A stretch of 28,154 bases of DNA, from NCBI GenBank assembly GCA_910588795.1, contig CAJURI010000032.1, positions 1 to 28,154 on the forward strand, in the 5' to 3' direction. Of this stretch, positions 1 through 10,137 are shown in pieces. A model generated the notes under the pieces. It saw only the letters and a list, made by a program, of their open reading frames with translations. It was not told the origin of the DNA and did not search any database. Origin of the DNA: an uncultured Duncaniella sp. (lineage in GTDB: Bacteria > Bacteroidota > Bacteroidia > Bacteroidales > Muribaculaceae). A program made the translations under genes and the position numbers. The stretch's first letter is position 1; each line of letters starts with the position of its first letter.

Positions 1-76
1 TACCGAGTCTGTCGGATATTCGGTTAGCCCTGCCACGGAACTACGCCGCTGCTCCCGAATAATAGCGTTTTTTCAG

Positions 77-84
77 TACCTTTG
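77..84 (+). promoter_or_regulatory. candidate -7 promoter element of the first regulator gene
   Basis: TACCTTTG matches the Bacteroidetes -7 consensus TAnnTTTG. It sits only 4 bp before the GTG start at 89, so transcription from it would begin at or just after the start codon. I see no good TTTG -33 element about 20 bp upstream. The mRNA could be leaderless, the true promoter could lie elsewhere, or the match could be chance. Confidence 0.35.
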
Positions 85-88
85 CAAT

Positions 89-1564
89 GTGACAGACGCA
101 GTCAAATATATTTGCTTCGCATTGATATCGCTGACCATAACCTCATGTTCAAGACCACAGTCAGGACGTGAGGTTATCCGGCATATTCATGCCTTGGACA
201 GTCTTGCAGAACTTAAGCCCGATTCCGCACTCTCTATTATAGACCGTATAGACATTGAATCGCTGCAAGAAACCGACAGGACTGATGTCCATTATGCGAA
301 AGGATGCGCAAAACTGAGACTGAACAATTTCCCGGATGCAACGCAGTCATTCCTTCGTGCAGAAAAATCAGCAGAAATAACCGGCAATGATTCGTTACTA
401 CTGCTGTCACGGCTCAGAATGGCTGATCTGTCCGACTCGATTCATGATGACAAGTCCAAGACATACTACTTGATCAGGGCATGCGAGGTGTATGCACACA
501 CAAAAGATTATGACAATCTATACACCACATTGTCCGAAATGACAATATTTTCAATGACACGGCATCCTGAATACATCGATGAAATAAACCGCCTTGCCAA
601 TCTGCTGAAGGACAACGATACAGTACCCTCATACACCAAAGACTCCATATCACGAGGCGAGCTGATACTGAGACACACCGGAGAGGCATACCAGCTTGGA
701 TATATCACCTATTTCCTCGACAACCGACGACTGCATCCTTTCAGTCCTTCAATATTCATCGAAAACATCCTGGAGGATCGTGAATGGGAGAAAACAATCA
801 CTAATGACTCAACCATAATAGAGCCACATGATGCCATACTCATAGCCGAGGTTTTATGGAGAAAGAACCAGGATAGGAAAGCGCATGAGTTTATCAGGCT
901 TTACACCGACAAATACCGTGAAAAAGAGCCGATACACAGTCCCAATCCAACCACAGGGTGTCTGGAATTATGCTCCATCGGGACCCCGGATCTGCCTCCG
1001 CTGAAAACGCGTCTGTACAGCATGTTTCAGAACGATGTGAGAACGGCAACAATGCAATTCCATTACCGGGAACAGCTGAACTACGAGCAGACCATACACC
1101 GGCAACAAACGGTATTGATACTCATGACAGTTACAATATTGCTGATATTGTCGGCAATAATACTCTATCTACGCGTCACCGCCATACGCCGGCAGCATAG
1201 GGAGGAGGAGTATATGCGCACAGCCTCGGAGCTGCATACCGCACTGGCAGAAATGGAAGGGAAACACCTGAACACGCTCAACCACCTGTGCAACACATAT
1301 TACGAAAACTATTCCCACGAATCAGCCAAGTCGAAGGCGGCCCGCGAAGCTCAACGCGCCATCGAAGAGATAGCCGGAGACCCTGACCTCTATACCCGGC
1401 TTGAAGCACGGCTCGATGCCTCGGCCGACGGTGTGATGAGACATCTGCATGAGGCGTTCCCAAACATAAAGGAGATCGACTCACGCATGTACACGCTCAA
1501 CGCCATCGGGCTGACCATACCGGCCATATGCATGCTGCTAAAAGAGCGTCGCGAGGTAATCTAA
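89..1564 (+). CDS. SusR-like lipoprotein/TPR/HTH regulator, truncated by an in-frame stop
   Basis: This 491-residue protein has the build of Bacteroidales SusR/DUF6377-type regulators: an extracytoplasmic TPR-like sensor, one membrane helix, a cytoplasmic coil and a C-terminal LuxR-type HTH. The N-terminus is a lipoprotein signal (ISLTITSC, lipidated Cys near residue 20). Helical repeats fill about 30-330. The membrane helix is about 339-363 (LILMTVTILLILSAIILYL), followed by a charged coil. The HTH begins near 455 with MYTLNAIGLTIPAICMLL, then stops at TAA 1562-1564, where the recognition helix should continue. The GTG at 89 was chosen because it places the signal peptide correctly; no ATG is available, and the frame is open upstream to the window edge. 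The genes it controls are probably left of the window. DNA binding is probably lost if the stop is real. The family call is fairly sure; the ligand is unknown. Confidence 0.75.
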   Translation: MTDAVKYICFALISLTITSCSRPQSGREVIRHIHALDSLAELKPDSALSIIDRIDIESLQETDRTDVHYAKGCAKLRLNNFPDATQSFLRAEKSAEITGNDSLLLLSRLRMADLSDSIHDDKSKTYYLIRACEVYAHTKDYDNLYTTLSEMTIFSMTRHPEYIDEINRLANLLKDNDTVPSYTKDSISRGELILRHTGEAYQLGYITYFLDNRRLHPFSPSIFIENILEDREWEKTITNDSTIIEPHDAILIAEVLWRKNQDRKAHEFIRLYTDKYREKEPIHSPNPTTGCLELCSIGTPDLPPLKTRLYSMFQNDVRTATMQFHYREQLNYEQTIHRQQTVLILMTVTILLILSAIILYLRVTAIRRQHREEEYMRTASELHTALAEMEGKHLNTLNHLCNTYYENYSHESAKSKAAREAQRAIEEIAGDPDLYTRLEARLDASADGVMRHLHEAFPNIKEIDSRMYTLNAIGLTIPAICMLLKERREVI

Positions 1565-1645
1565 AACCGACGCCTGCGTCTGCGAAGCCGCATTCAGGAA
1601 TCCGACACTCCCCACAGGGATCAACTGCTTAAATATCTGAGATAG
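1565..1645 (+). pseudogene. in-frame HTH remnant downstream of the premature stop
   Basis: After the TAA at 1562-1564 the same frame stays open for 26 codons to TAG 1643-1645. It encodes NRRLRLRSRIQESDT and then PHRDQLLKYLR, which is how this regulator family normally ends. Aligned with the intact regulator at 24381-25961 (TIYTYRNKLRTRA), the stop falls exactly on the Tyr after Ile. A single TAT or TAC to TAA change would explain it. The uninterrupted product would be 518 residues, the usual family length. Confidence 0.7.
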
Positions 1646-1801
1646 GACAAAACCTGTCAGCAAGACCTGTTTTGCGTGAAGGGTTGATTGAAGTTTGGCG
1701 CATTTATCTAATTTTCACGCTTGGCACGCAAGAGTGTCATATGTTTTTTGTACCTTTGCACATTAAAACCAAAGAACTGATCAAAAAACATCATCACTCT
1801 C
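1646..1801. other. intergenic region between the regulator remnant and valS
   Basis: No convincing terminator, RNA gene or small ORF is visible. A loose inverted match (CAAAAC near 1647, GTTTTG near 1669) could form a weak hairpin but lacks a T run. The valS promoter element lies near the right end. Confidence 0.5.
1751..1758 (+). promoter_or_regulatory. -7 promoter element of the valS operon
   Basis: TACCTTTG fits TAnnTTTG, 43 bp before the valS ATG. No exact TTTG lies about 20 bp upstream; the nearest T-rich match is TTGG at 1721-1724, which is too far. The -7 element alone is good, giving a leader of about 35 nt. Confidence 0.6.
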
Positions 1802-4417
1802 ATGGAAGAAATTGCCTCAAAATATGATCCTCGTGCCGTTGAGGACCGTTGGTATGCCTACTGGCTGGAGCATCGACTGTTTCACTCCGAGCCCGATGCC
1901 CGTGAACCGTTCACCATCGTGATACCGCCTCCCAACGTCACCGGCATACTGCACATGGGGCACATGCTCAACAACACAATCCAGGACATACTCGTGCGCC
2001 GGGCACGCCTCATGGGTAAAAACGCCCTTTGGGTTCCGGGCACCGACCACGCAGCCATAGCCACAGAGGCCAAGGTGGTCAACAAACTCGCACAGGAAGG
2101 GATCAAGAAAAGCGACCTCACACGCGAGGAATTTCTCAAGCACGCATGGGAGTGGAAAGAGAAACACGGAGGCATAATCCTCGAACAGCTCAAGAAACTC
2201 GGCGCATCATGCGACTGGGAACGCACTTCGTTCACCATGGACGAGATCCGCTCAAAGAGTGTGATCCACGTATTCGTCGACCTCTACCGCAAAGGGCTGA
2301 TATACCGCGGCAAACGTATGGTGAACTGGGATCCCAAAGCCAAGACCGCGCTGTCGGACATAGAGGTAGTCTATAAGGAGGAACACTCCAGGCTATACTA
2401 TCTTCGCTACAAGATAGCAGGGGAAGAAGGCTACGCGATAGTTGCCACAACCCGCCCCGAGACCATCATGGGCGACACCGCCATGTGTATCAATCCCGAG
2501 GATCCCAAGAACCAGCATCTCAGAGGCAAACGTGTGATAGTGCCTCTCGTGAACCGCGAGATACCCGTCATCGAGGATACATACGTGGACATAAACTTCG
2601 GCACAGGCTGTCTGAAAGTGACTCCCGCCCACGATATGAACGACAATATGCTCGGCGAGAAACACGGTCTCGAGACCATCGACATATTCAATGATGACGC
2701 CACCATAAGCGAGGCTGCCGGGATGTATGTAGGCATGGACCGTTTCGCATGCCGCGAACAGATAGTCAAGGACCTTCAGGCTGCCGGACTCATCGAAAAA
2801 ATAGAGGAATATGAGAACAAGGTGGGATACTCCGAACGCAATCAGGACACCGTCACCGAGCCCCGACTGAGCGACCAGTGGTTCCTCAAGATGCAGCATC
2901 TTGCAGAGCCGGCACTCTCAGCAGTCGAGGACGGTGTGATAAAATTTGTCCCCGAAAAGTTCAAGACCACATACCGCCGCTGGCTCACCGACATACGCGA
3001 CTGGTGCATATCGCGCCAACTGTGGTGGGGTCACCGTGTGCCCGCCTATTATCTGCCTGACGGTTCGTTCGTAGTTGCCGAGACACCGGAGGAGGCTCTT
3101 GAGCTCGCAAGAGAGAAGCAGCCCGGCCTTACCGCCGCCGACCTGCATCAGGACGAGGACTGCCTCGACACATGGTTCTCCTCATGGCTATGGCCCATCT
3201 CCCTCTTCAACGGCATACTTGACCCCGACAACGAGGAGATCAAATACTACTACCCCACCTCCGATCTTGTCACCGGCCCCGACATAATATTCTTCTGGGT
3301 GGCTCGAATGATTATGGCTGGCTACGAATACATGGGCAAACAGCCATTCAACAATGTCTACTTCACCGGTATAGTCCGCGATGAGATAGGGCGCAAGATG
3401 TCCAAACAGCTCGGCAACTCCCCTGACCCGCTGGAACTCATAGCCGACTACGGAGCCGACGGCGTGCGCATGGGCATAATGCTGTCAGCACCTGCAGGCA
3501 ATGACATATTCTTCGACAAAAAACTCTGCGAAAACGGTCGAAACTTCTGCAACAAGATCTGGAACGCATTCCGCCTTGTAAAAGGTTGGGAAGTGGACGG
3601 CGGCATAGCACAGCCGTCAAGTTCGGCCACAGCCATCAAGTGGTTTGAAAGCCAGCTCAGCAAGTCGATAGCCGAAATCAACGACTCGTTCGAGAAATTC
3701 CGCATCTCCGAAGCTCTTATGAGTGTCTACCGCCTGTTCCGCGACGAATTCTCCTCATGGTATCTCGAAATGGTTAAGCCGGAGTACCAGAAGCCGATCG
3801 ACCGCCCCACCTACGATGCCACCATAGGATTCTTTGACTCACTTCTCCGCATGCTGCATCCGTTCATGCCGTTCATCACCGAGGAACTCTGGCAGCACAT
3901 CGGCGACCGCCGCGAAGGAGAGTCGATCATGTATGCCTCAATGCCCGAGACCGCCGAGATCGACAACGATCTGCTCGCCGCCGTAGAAAAGGTCAAGGAG
4001 ATAGTCAACGGAGTACGAGGAGTGCGTGCACAGCGCAATATCCCCAACCGCGAGCGTCTGACTCTGCTTGCCATCAACGAGAATATAGAGCTCGCAGATG
4101 TGATAATCAGGCTTGCCAATCTTGACAAGACAGGCACAACAGCTGAAAAAGATCCGGCCGCAGCATCCTTCCTTGTCGGGACAACCGAATTCAACATACC
4201 GCTGCTCAACAACATAGACGTGGAGGCCGAAAAAGCCAAAATAGCCAAGGAGATCGACTACTATGAAGGCTTCAGAAAATCAGTGGAGAAGAAACTCTCC
4301 AACGAGCGTTTCGTGTCCAACGCGCCTGCTGCCGTAGTAGATGGTGAGAGGAAGAAACTCGCCGATGCCGACACCAAGCTCGCCGCACTTCGCGAGACAC
4401 TCGCCGCACTCTCATAG
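1802..4417 (+). CDS. valS: valine--tRNA ligase
   Basis: Cytoplasmic class Ia aminoacyl-tRNA synthetase that charges tRNA-Val. The HIGH signature is HMGH at residues 51-54, after PPPNVTGIL. The KMSKS loop is KMSKQ at about 532-536. The editing (CP1) domain lies between them, with the conserved TTRPETIMGD stretch near 218. The anticodon-binding domain follows, and the C-terminus (about 800-871) is the Lys/Glu-rich coiled-coil arm typical of ValRS, with the conserved KLSNERFVSNAPAAVV. The length of 871 residues is normal. It is the first gene of a five-gene plus-strand cluster, with its own -7 element at 1751-1758 and a 33-bp gap to the next gene. I see no T-box-like leader, as expected for this phylum. 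Confidence 0.98.
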   Translation: MEEIASKYDPRAVEDRWYAYWLEHRLFHSEPDAREPFTIVIPPPNVTGILHMGHMLNNTIQDILVRRARLMGKNALWVPGTDHAAIATEAKVVNKLAQEGIKKSDLTREEFLKHAWEWKEKHGGIILEQLKKLGASCDWERTSFTMDEIRSKSVIHVFVDLYRKGLIYRGKRMVNWDPKAKTALSDIEVVYKEEHSRLYYLRYKIAGEEGYAIVATTRPETIMGDTAMCINPEDPKNQHLRGKRVIVPLVNREIPVIEDTYVDINFGTGCLKVTPAHDMNDNMLGEKHGLETIDIFNDDATISEAAGMYVGMDRFACREQIVKDLQAAGLIEKIEEYENKVGYSERNQDTVTEPRLSDQWFLKMQHLAEPALSAVEDGVIKFVPEKFKTTYRRWLTDIRDWCISRQLWWGHRVPAYYLPDGSFVVAETPEEALELAREKQPGLTAADLHQDEDCLDTWFSSWLWPISLFNGILDPDNEEIKYYYPTSDLVTGPDIIFFWVARMIMAGYEYMGKQPFNNVYFTGIVRDEIGRKMSKQLGNSPDPLELIADYGADGVRMGIMLSAPAGNDIFFDKKLCENGRNFCNKIWNAFRLVKGWEVDGGIAQPSSSATAIKWFESQLSKSIAEINDSFEKFRISEALMSVYRLFRDEFSSWYLEMVKPEYQKPIDRPTYDATIGFFDSLLRMLHPFMPFITEELWQHIGDRREGESIMYASMPETAEIDNDLLAAVEKVKEIVNGVRGVRAQRNIPNRERLTLLAINENIELADVIIRLANLDKTGTTAEKDPAAASFLVGTTEFNIPLLNNIDVEAEKAKIAKEIDYYEGFRKSVEKKLSNERFVSNAPAAVVDGERKKLADADTKLAALRETLAALS

Positions 4418-4450
4418 CCTCCAGCACAACAAAGTTTATAAAGCCACAAT

Positions 4451-4943
4451 ATGCCAGCACTCGACATAGCTATCCTCATAGTGTTCGCCGTATCGGCTGT
4501 AATGGGATTCCGCAGGGGTCTCATAGCCCAGGTAGGCTCTGTCGCAGCCATAATAATCGGCATAATAGCCTGCCGGATGTTCGGAGCGCAGGTCACCGAA
4601 ATGATAATGCCGTCAGGCGGCATCGAGGAAGCCAACTCAATGTCAAGATACGCGGCCTCGATACTCGCCTACTGCGCCATCTACATAGTGGCGTATTATG
4701 CGGTGATAATCATAGCCAAGCTGCTTAAGCATGTCACCCACACATTGCTCCTCGGACCGCTTGACCATATAGCCGGAGCAGTGGTGAACATTCTTAAATG
4801 GTTCATGGTTATGAGTGTGGCTCTCAACCTGTATATAGTCATGTATCCGGGGACCGACATCCACAAGGCATCGCGCCTTGGGGAAGGTCGGCCGGTGACA
4901 TGGATCATAGATCTCGCGCCCGCTGTATGGGGTGCCATAAACA

Positions 4944-4966
<23 letters not shown>
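4451..4966 (+). CDS. CvpA family inner-membrane protein
   Basis: A 171-residue membrane protein with about four hydrophobic helices (residues 5-22, 27-47, 68-92, 106-134). The opening MPALDIAILIVFAVSAVMGF followed by RRGLIAQVG is the CvpA signature. Family members in proteobacteria are linked to colicin V export and purF regulation, and in other bacteria to envelope integrity; its role here is not known. It lies 33 bp after valS and overlaps the start of sufB by 23 bp, which suggests one transcript and possible translational coupling. The C-terminal tail is short and polar. Family assignment is firm, function is not. Confidence 0.85.
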
Positions 4967-6446
<1,480 letters not shown>

Positions 6447-6488
6447 GAATCCACAGCAACCGCCATGTCACAACCATAACACACCCAT

Positions 6489-7196
6489 ATGCTGCAAGCC
6501 GCCCTCTACCTGCTTCCGTCCACAATGAGCGATGCCCCTGTGGATTCAGTGCTCCCCCGTGCCAACCTACAGATGGTACGGGAGATAAAGCACTATGTGG
6601 TGGAGAATGTGCGCACGGCAAGACGGTTTCTCAAACGGTGTGACCGTGAGATAGACATAGACACGCTCACATTCACCACACTTGACGAGCATACGCGCCC
6701 AGAGAATGTCCCGGCCATGCTTGCCCCCATAGAGCAAGGACTGCCCGTAGGTGTAATCTCCGAGGCAGGATGTCCGGCAGTAGCCGATCCGGGGGCCGAC
6801 CTTGTGGCGGCGGCACAACAGAGGGGTATGACAGTCGTGCCGATGGTCGGACCGTCAAGCATCATAATGTCGCTCATGGCATCAGGCTTCAACGGACAGA
6901 CTTTCGCATTCAACGGTTATCTGCCTTACGAATCAAAAGCTCGTGCCGAGAAGCTCCGCGAGATGGAACGGCTCATACGCACACGACGACAGACCCAGAT
7001 ATTCATTGAGACACCCTACAGAAATAACCGACTGATCGCCGAACTCGCATCAACGCTGCCATCAGGCATGCGGCTGTGCGTAGCCTCGGACATTACAGGA
7101 CCTAAGCAAGAAATAATCACCCTTCCACTCGCCAAATGGGCAAAGCGCGCTTACAATTACGATAAAGTCCCTACAATCTTTCTCCTCTACAACTAA
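6489..7196 (+). CDS. RsmI-like SAM-dependent methyltransferase (tetrapyrrole-methylase fold)
   Basis: A 235-residue cytoplasmic protein related to RsmI, the 16S rRNA C1402 ribose 2'-O-methyltransferase. The SAM-binding loop is GVISEAGCPAVADPG (about 88-102), followed by VVPMVGPSSIIMSLMASGF, FNGYLP (about 140) and FIETPYRNNRL (about 172), all family hallmarks. The N-terminus (LYLLPSTMSDAPVDSVLP) lacks the canonical VATPIGNLGD motif of true RsmI. It therefore belongs to the shorter divergent branch common in Bacteroidetes, whose substrate I would not assume is C1402. It lies 42 bp after sufB and 29 bp before the next gene, so it is probably cotranscribed. Confidence 0.85.
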   Translation: MLQAALYLLPSTMSDAPVDSVLPRANLQMVREIKHYVVENVRTARRFLKRCDREIDIDTLTFTTLDEHTRPENVPAMLAPIEQGLPVGVISEAGCPAVADPGADLVAAAQQRGMTVVPMVGPSSIIMSLMASGFNGQTFAFNGYLPYESKARAEKLREMERLIRTRRQTQIFIETPYRNNRLIAELASTLPSGMRLCVASDITGPKQEIITLPLAKWAKRAYNYDKVPTIFLLYN

Positions 7197-7225
7197 CACA
7201 CACCTTTTAACCGCCCTCTACTACC

Positions 7226-8221
7226 ATGCGCCGCAAATACAGCCCACCACACCACCAGCAACCCGGCCTGTTCGACGGACTCGATGACTTCAACGAGCGT
7301 CTTGACCGAGGCTTCGAGATAATACCGTCCGAGAGGATGGCCGATATAGCACGCACACACATCGCGCAACAACCGGAAATCGACGATCTACCGCCGTTAC
7401 AAGCCTCCGACAGAGTGTTCTTCATGAGTTTCGGCAGCGGGAGCAGCGGCAACTGCGCATATGTAGGCGACAGGAACAGCGGCTTTCTCGTTGATGCCGG
7501 AGTAGACGCAAAAAAAGTCACGACCTCGCTGCTTGCAAACGGCATAACCATGGACAGGGTGAAGGGGATCATACTCACCCACGACCATCACGACCATATC
7601 TCGCAGGCATACGCCTTACTCCGTTCCAACCGCCACATGCGCCTCTACTGCACACCCCGCACATTCAACGGCATACTCCGCCGCCACAATGTGTCGCGCC
7701 GCATAAAGGACTATCACCAGCCAATATACAAGGAGTTCCCCTTCAAGCTCGGCGAATTCGAGATCACTCCATTTGAAGTGATGCACGACGGAGCCGACAA
7801 CGCTGGATTCTTCATAACACACTCGTCGGGCCACACCATGGCTGTCGCCACCGATCTTGGATGCATATCACCGCGCGTGGATTTCTACATGCGTCAGGCC
7901 GATTCAATAGTGATCGAGGCCAACTATGACCACCACATGCTTGTCACCGGCACCTATCCGGAATATCTTAAAGCCCGCATAGCGGCCGACAACGGACATC
8001 TCGACAACAAGGTGACTGCTGCATTCATATCGGAAATAATATCCCCACGTCTGCACAACCTTTACCTGTGCCATCTGTCACATGACAACAATCTGCCGCA
8101 GATAGCACTGCAGACCATCGAAGATGCCATATCCAGGCGTGATGATGCACTCACACTGCTCCAGAGCCTTCGCCTTGTGGCCCTACCGCGCTACGCCTCT
8201 ACCCCGCTGTACACACTCTGA
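7226..8221 (+). CDS. metallo-beta-lactamase-fold hydrolase, YycJ/WalJ type
   Basis: A 331-residue protein. The hydrolase domain runs from about residue 64 (FFMSFGSGSSGNC) to the end. The metal-binding motif HDHHDH is at 119-124, and more metal or structural residues appear in VMHDGADNAGF, ATDLG and CHLSHDNN near the C-terminus. WalJ-like proteins have proposed 5'-exonuclease or DNA-repair roles; the substrate here is unknown. The first 63 residues are a polar, proline- and acid-rich extension that ordinary family members (about 260 residues) lack. A start at the internal Met (about residue 69) would give a normal-sized but slightly clipped domain. It is the last gene of the valS cluster, ending two bases before the strong terminator arm. 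Confidence 0.85.
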   Translation: MRRKYSPPHHQQPGLFDGLDDFNERLDRGFEIIPSERMADIARTHIAQQPEIDDLPPLQASDRVFFMSFGSGSSGNCAYVGDRNSGFLVDAGVDAKKVTTSLLANGITMDRVKGIILTHDHHDHISQAYALLRSNRHMRLYCTPRTFNGILRRHNVSRRIKDYHQPIYKEFPFKLGEFEITPFEVMHDGADNAGFFITHSSGHTMAVATDLGCISPRVDFYMRQADSIVIEANYDHHMLVTGTYPEYLKARIAADNGHLDNKVTAAFISEIISPRLHNLYLCHLSHDNNLPQIALQTIEDAISRRDDALTLLQSLRLVALPRYASTPLYTL

Positions 8222-8222
8222 C

Positions 8223-8286
8223 TACATAATAAACAGAAGACACCTGTTGTTGCATATGACAACAGGTGTCTTCTGTTTATTATGTA
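8223..8286. terminator. bidirectional terminator, 28-bp perfect inverted repeat
   Basis: Arms 8223-8250 and 8259-8286 are perfect reverse complements over 28 bp, with an 8-base loop (TGCATATG). It lies between convergent genes, 1 bp past the stop of the metallo-hydrolase and 37 bp from the susD stop. The outer arm ends are A/T-rich, so either strand gives a GC-containing hairpin closed by T-rich sequence. It can serve both convergent transcripts. Confidence 0.85.
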
Positions 8287-8322
8287 TTAGCTCTTATCTC
8301 AGAAATATAGGCAAACCGCCTG

Positions 8323-10119
8323 TCAATCATTATAGTTTTTGAAGAGCGATCCGGTAGTTATAACGTCAGTATAGGTCGACGGCACGGGGCGCAGTGCATA
8401 TTCAGGCTTGAAGTATTCGGCAAGCTCGGGAAATGTGGACTGGAGATAGCTTGCATCCTTGTACATGCCTGTACGCTTCAGGTCATAGAAACGGGTGAAC
8501 TCACCGCAAAGCTCACGGGCACGCTCGTCAAGGACAGTTCGAATGTCGGCTGCTCCGGAAAGAGGGTTGGCACCTGCACGCTGACGCACCTTGTTTATAT
8601 AGCCCATGGCCTGTCCGCCTCCGTTCATCACAATGTCATATTCGGCAGCAATCAGATATATCTCCGCCATACGCATCGGGAAAACAGCGTTGAGATTGCC
8701 AAAGCGGCTCTTGCCGTAGTTAGCATCAAAATAGTTGGAGCTGGCATGCTTGTTGAGAGAAGGATAGAAATAGCGGAAATGGTTCTCACCCGCACCATCC
8801 TTCATTACAATGGCCTTGGAGGCATCATCATACACATCCTTATAGTCGATAAGAAGATAATTGGAATTGGGCTTGCCTGTGATCTCGGCAGCATAATTCG
8901 CATCCTGCGGCATGACAAAACGGATTGCCACATCACCGACATTGATCTTTGAGCCTACCATAGAGTTGTCCTTGTCATAGTTTGTGGCATCTCCCTCAGT
9001 CCAGGTGTATACCTGATTGGCTTTCCACTCCGTGATAAAGAGTTTGTGGAAACGAGGATCAAGCGATCCGTCGGCCTGCACATAGAGGCTCAACAGATAC
9101 TGTGTGGGCATGAAATCGCCCTGCACGCCACCATCCCAAGCCTTGCGCGCCTCCTGGTTATCCTTGCGTGCGCCAAAATGGTTGAGCTGACACAGGAAGT
9201 GCTCGTCATTGCGGTTGGTACGGTAGTTGCCGTTGCTTGATCCATGAGCGTCAGAACCTGCATATACCGAATATTTCCAGAGAGCCTCCTTGTTGGCCTT
9301 ATTGTTGCTTTCGGCAAACACATCCTCGAAATCGGGATACATATAAGCATTATATGTTGATCCACCCGACTCACAATCAGTGATAAGATCCTTAGCGGCG
9401 TTGAAACCTTTCTGAAGGAACTCGTCGGTACCGTACTGACGTGTAGCGAGGCATGCCTTGGAAAGATATCCGAGAGCGGATTTCATAGTCGGATTGCCGT
9501 CAAAATTATCATCCCCCTTGGGAAGCCATTTTGAGGCAAATTCAAGGTCAGGAATGATAACATCACGGTAAATCTCTATAGGCTCTGTGCGGGTGGGAGA
9601 ATAGTTGTTCTCCTTCTGCACTTCAGTGAGCTTTACCACCCCTCCGAACATCTCGACAAGATTATAATAGTACACAGCACGGAGGAAACGTGCCTCGGCA
9701 ACCTTGGCATTTCGCTGCTCCTCGGTGGAGAACGAGCATGTAGCACCGGCCTGAATGGCCATATTGCATGCGCCTATGCCGTCGTAAGCGGCATTCCAGA
9801 CACCGCCGGTGAATGTGAGATTGGGAGAGGCGTTGGCAAAGAACTTGAATATATGGTCACTGGTGCCGAGCTGATTGGTCCTGGCGGTCCAGAGATCAGT
9901 GTTTCCCTCCATCAGTCCCATAAAATCTATACCGTTATAGAACTGACGCTCCAGGCCGAAGTAACACTGGTTAAGGAGCTTCTCATAGCCCTGAGGAGTC
10001 GAGCCAAGCACTTCGAGCGAGAATTCGCCCGGATTCACTTCATCGAGTGAACAGGACTGCATCATGAGAGTCGCACCCACTCCGCAAGCCCACAGTATGT
10101 TGGATATTTTACGTTTCAT
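8323..10119 (-). CDS. SusD/RagB-family glycan-binding lipoprotein
   Basis: A 598-residue outer-membrane surface lipoprotein that caps the SusC channel and captures oligosaccharides. The signal ends in the lipobox LMMQSC (Cys23), followed by SLDEVNPGEFS. Typical family features are ARFLRAVYYYNLVEMFGGV (about 143-161, a TPR helix), FPMRMAEIYLIAAEYDIV (about 490) and ERARELCGEFTRFYDLKR near the C-terminus, where SusD proteins end in a conserved helix and loop. It follows susC by 18 bp on the same strand, so the two are cotranscribed. Its leader contains CCTTAA at 10131-10136, a weaker version of the site found before susC. The ligand cannot be read from sequence; the neighbours suggest pectic oligosaccharides. 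Confidence 0.95.
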   Translation of the reverse strand: MKRKISNILWACGVGATLMMQSCSLDEVNPGEFSLEVLGSTPQGYEKLLNQCYFGLERQFYNGIDFMGLMEGNTDLWTARTNQLGTSDHIFKFFANASPNLTFTGGVWNAAYDGIGACNMAIQAGATCSFSTEEQRNAKVAEARFLRAVYYYNLVEMFGGVVKLTEVQKENNYSPTRTEPIEIYRDVIIPDLEFASKWLPKGDDNFDGNPTMKSALGYLSKACLATRQYGTDEFLQKGFNAAKDLITDCESGGSTYNAYMYPDFEDVFAESNNKANKEALWKYSVYAGSDAHGSSNGNYRTNRNDEHFLCQLNHFGARKDNQEARKAWDGGVQGDFMPTQYLLSLYVQADGSLDPRFHKLFITEWKANQVYTWTEGDATNYDKDNSMVGSKINVGDVAIRFVMPQDANYAAEITGKPNSNYLLIDYKDVYDDASKAIVMKDGAGENHFRYFYPSLNKHASSNYFDANYGKSRFGNLNAVFPMRMAEIYLIAAEYDIVMNGGGQAMGYINKVRQRAGANPLSGAADIRTVLDERARELCGEFTRFYDLKRTGMYKDASYLQSTFPELAEYFKPEYALRPVPSTYTDVITTGSLFKNYND

Positions 10120-10137
10120 TATTGATATTCTTAAGGA

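Noticed and set aside
1721..1736. TTGGCACG resembling a sigma-54 -24 element before valS
   Set aside because: No TTGC-type -12 element follows at the right distance; a normal -7 element lies at 1751-1758.
1646..1801. Possible T-box leader for valS
   Set aside because: No T-box sequence, specifier stem or terminator/antiterminator pair is visible, and the predicted leader is only about 35 nt.
2393..2899. 168-codon open frame antisense to valS
   Set aside because: It is a by-product of the valS codon pattern; valS is intact and the antisense product resembles nothing.
8223..8286. Inverted repeat as an insertion-sequence or integration end
   Set aside because: No transposase or target duplication is present, and the position between two convergent stops explains it as a terminator.
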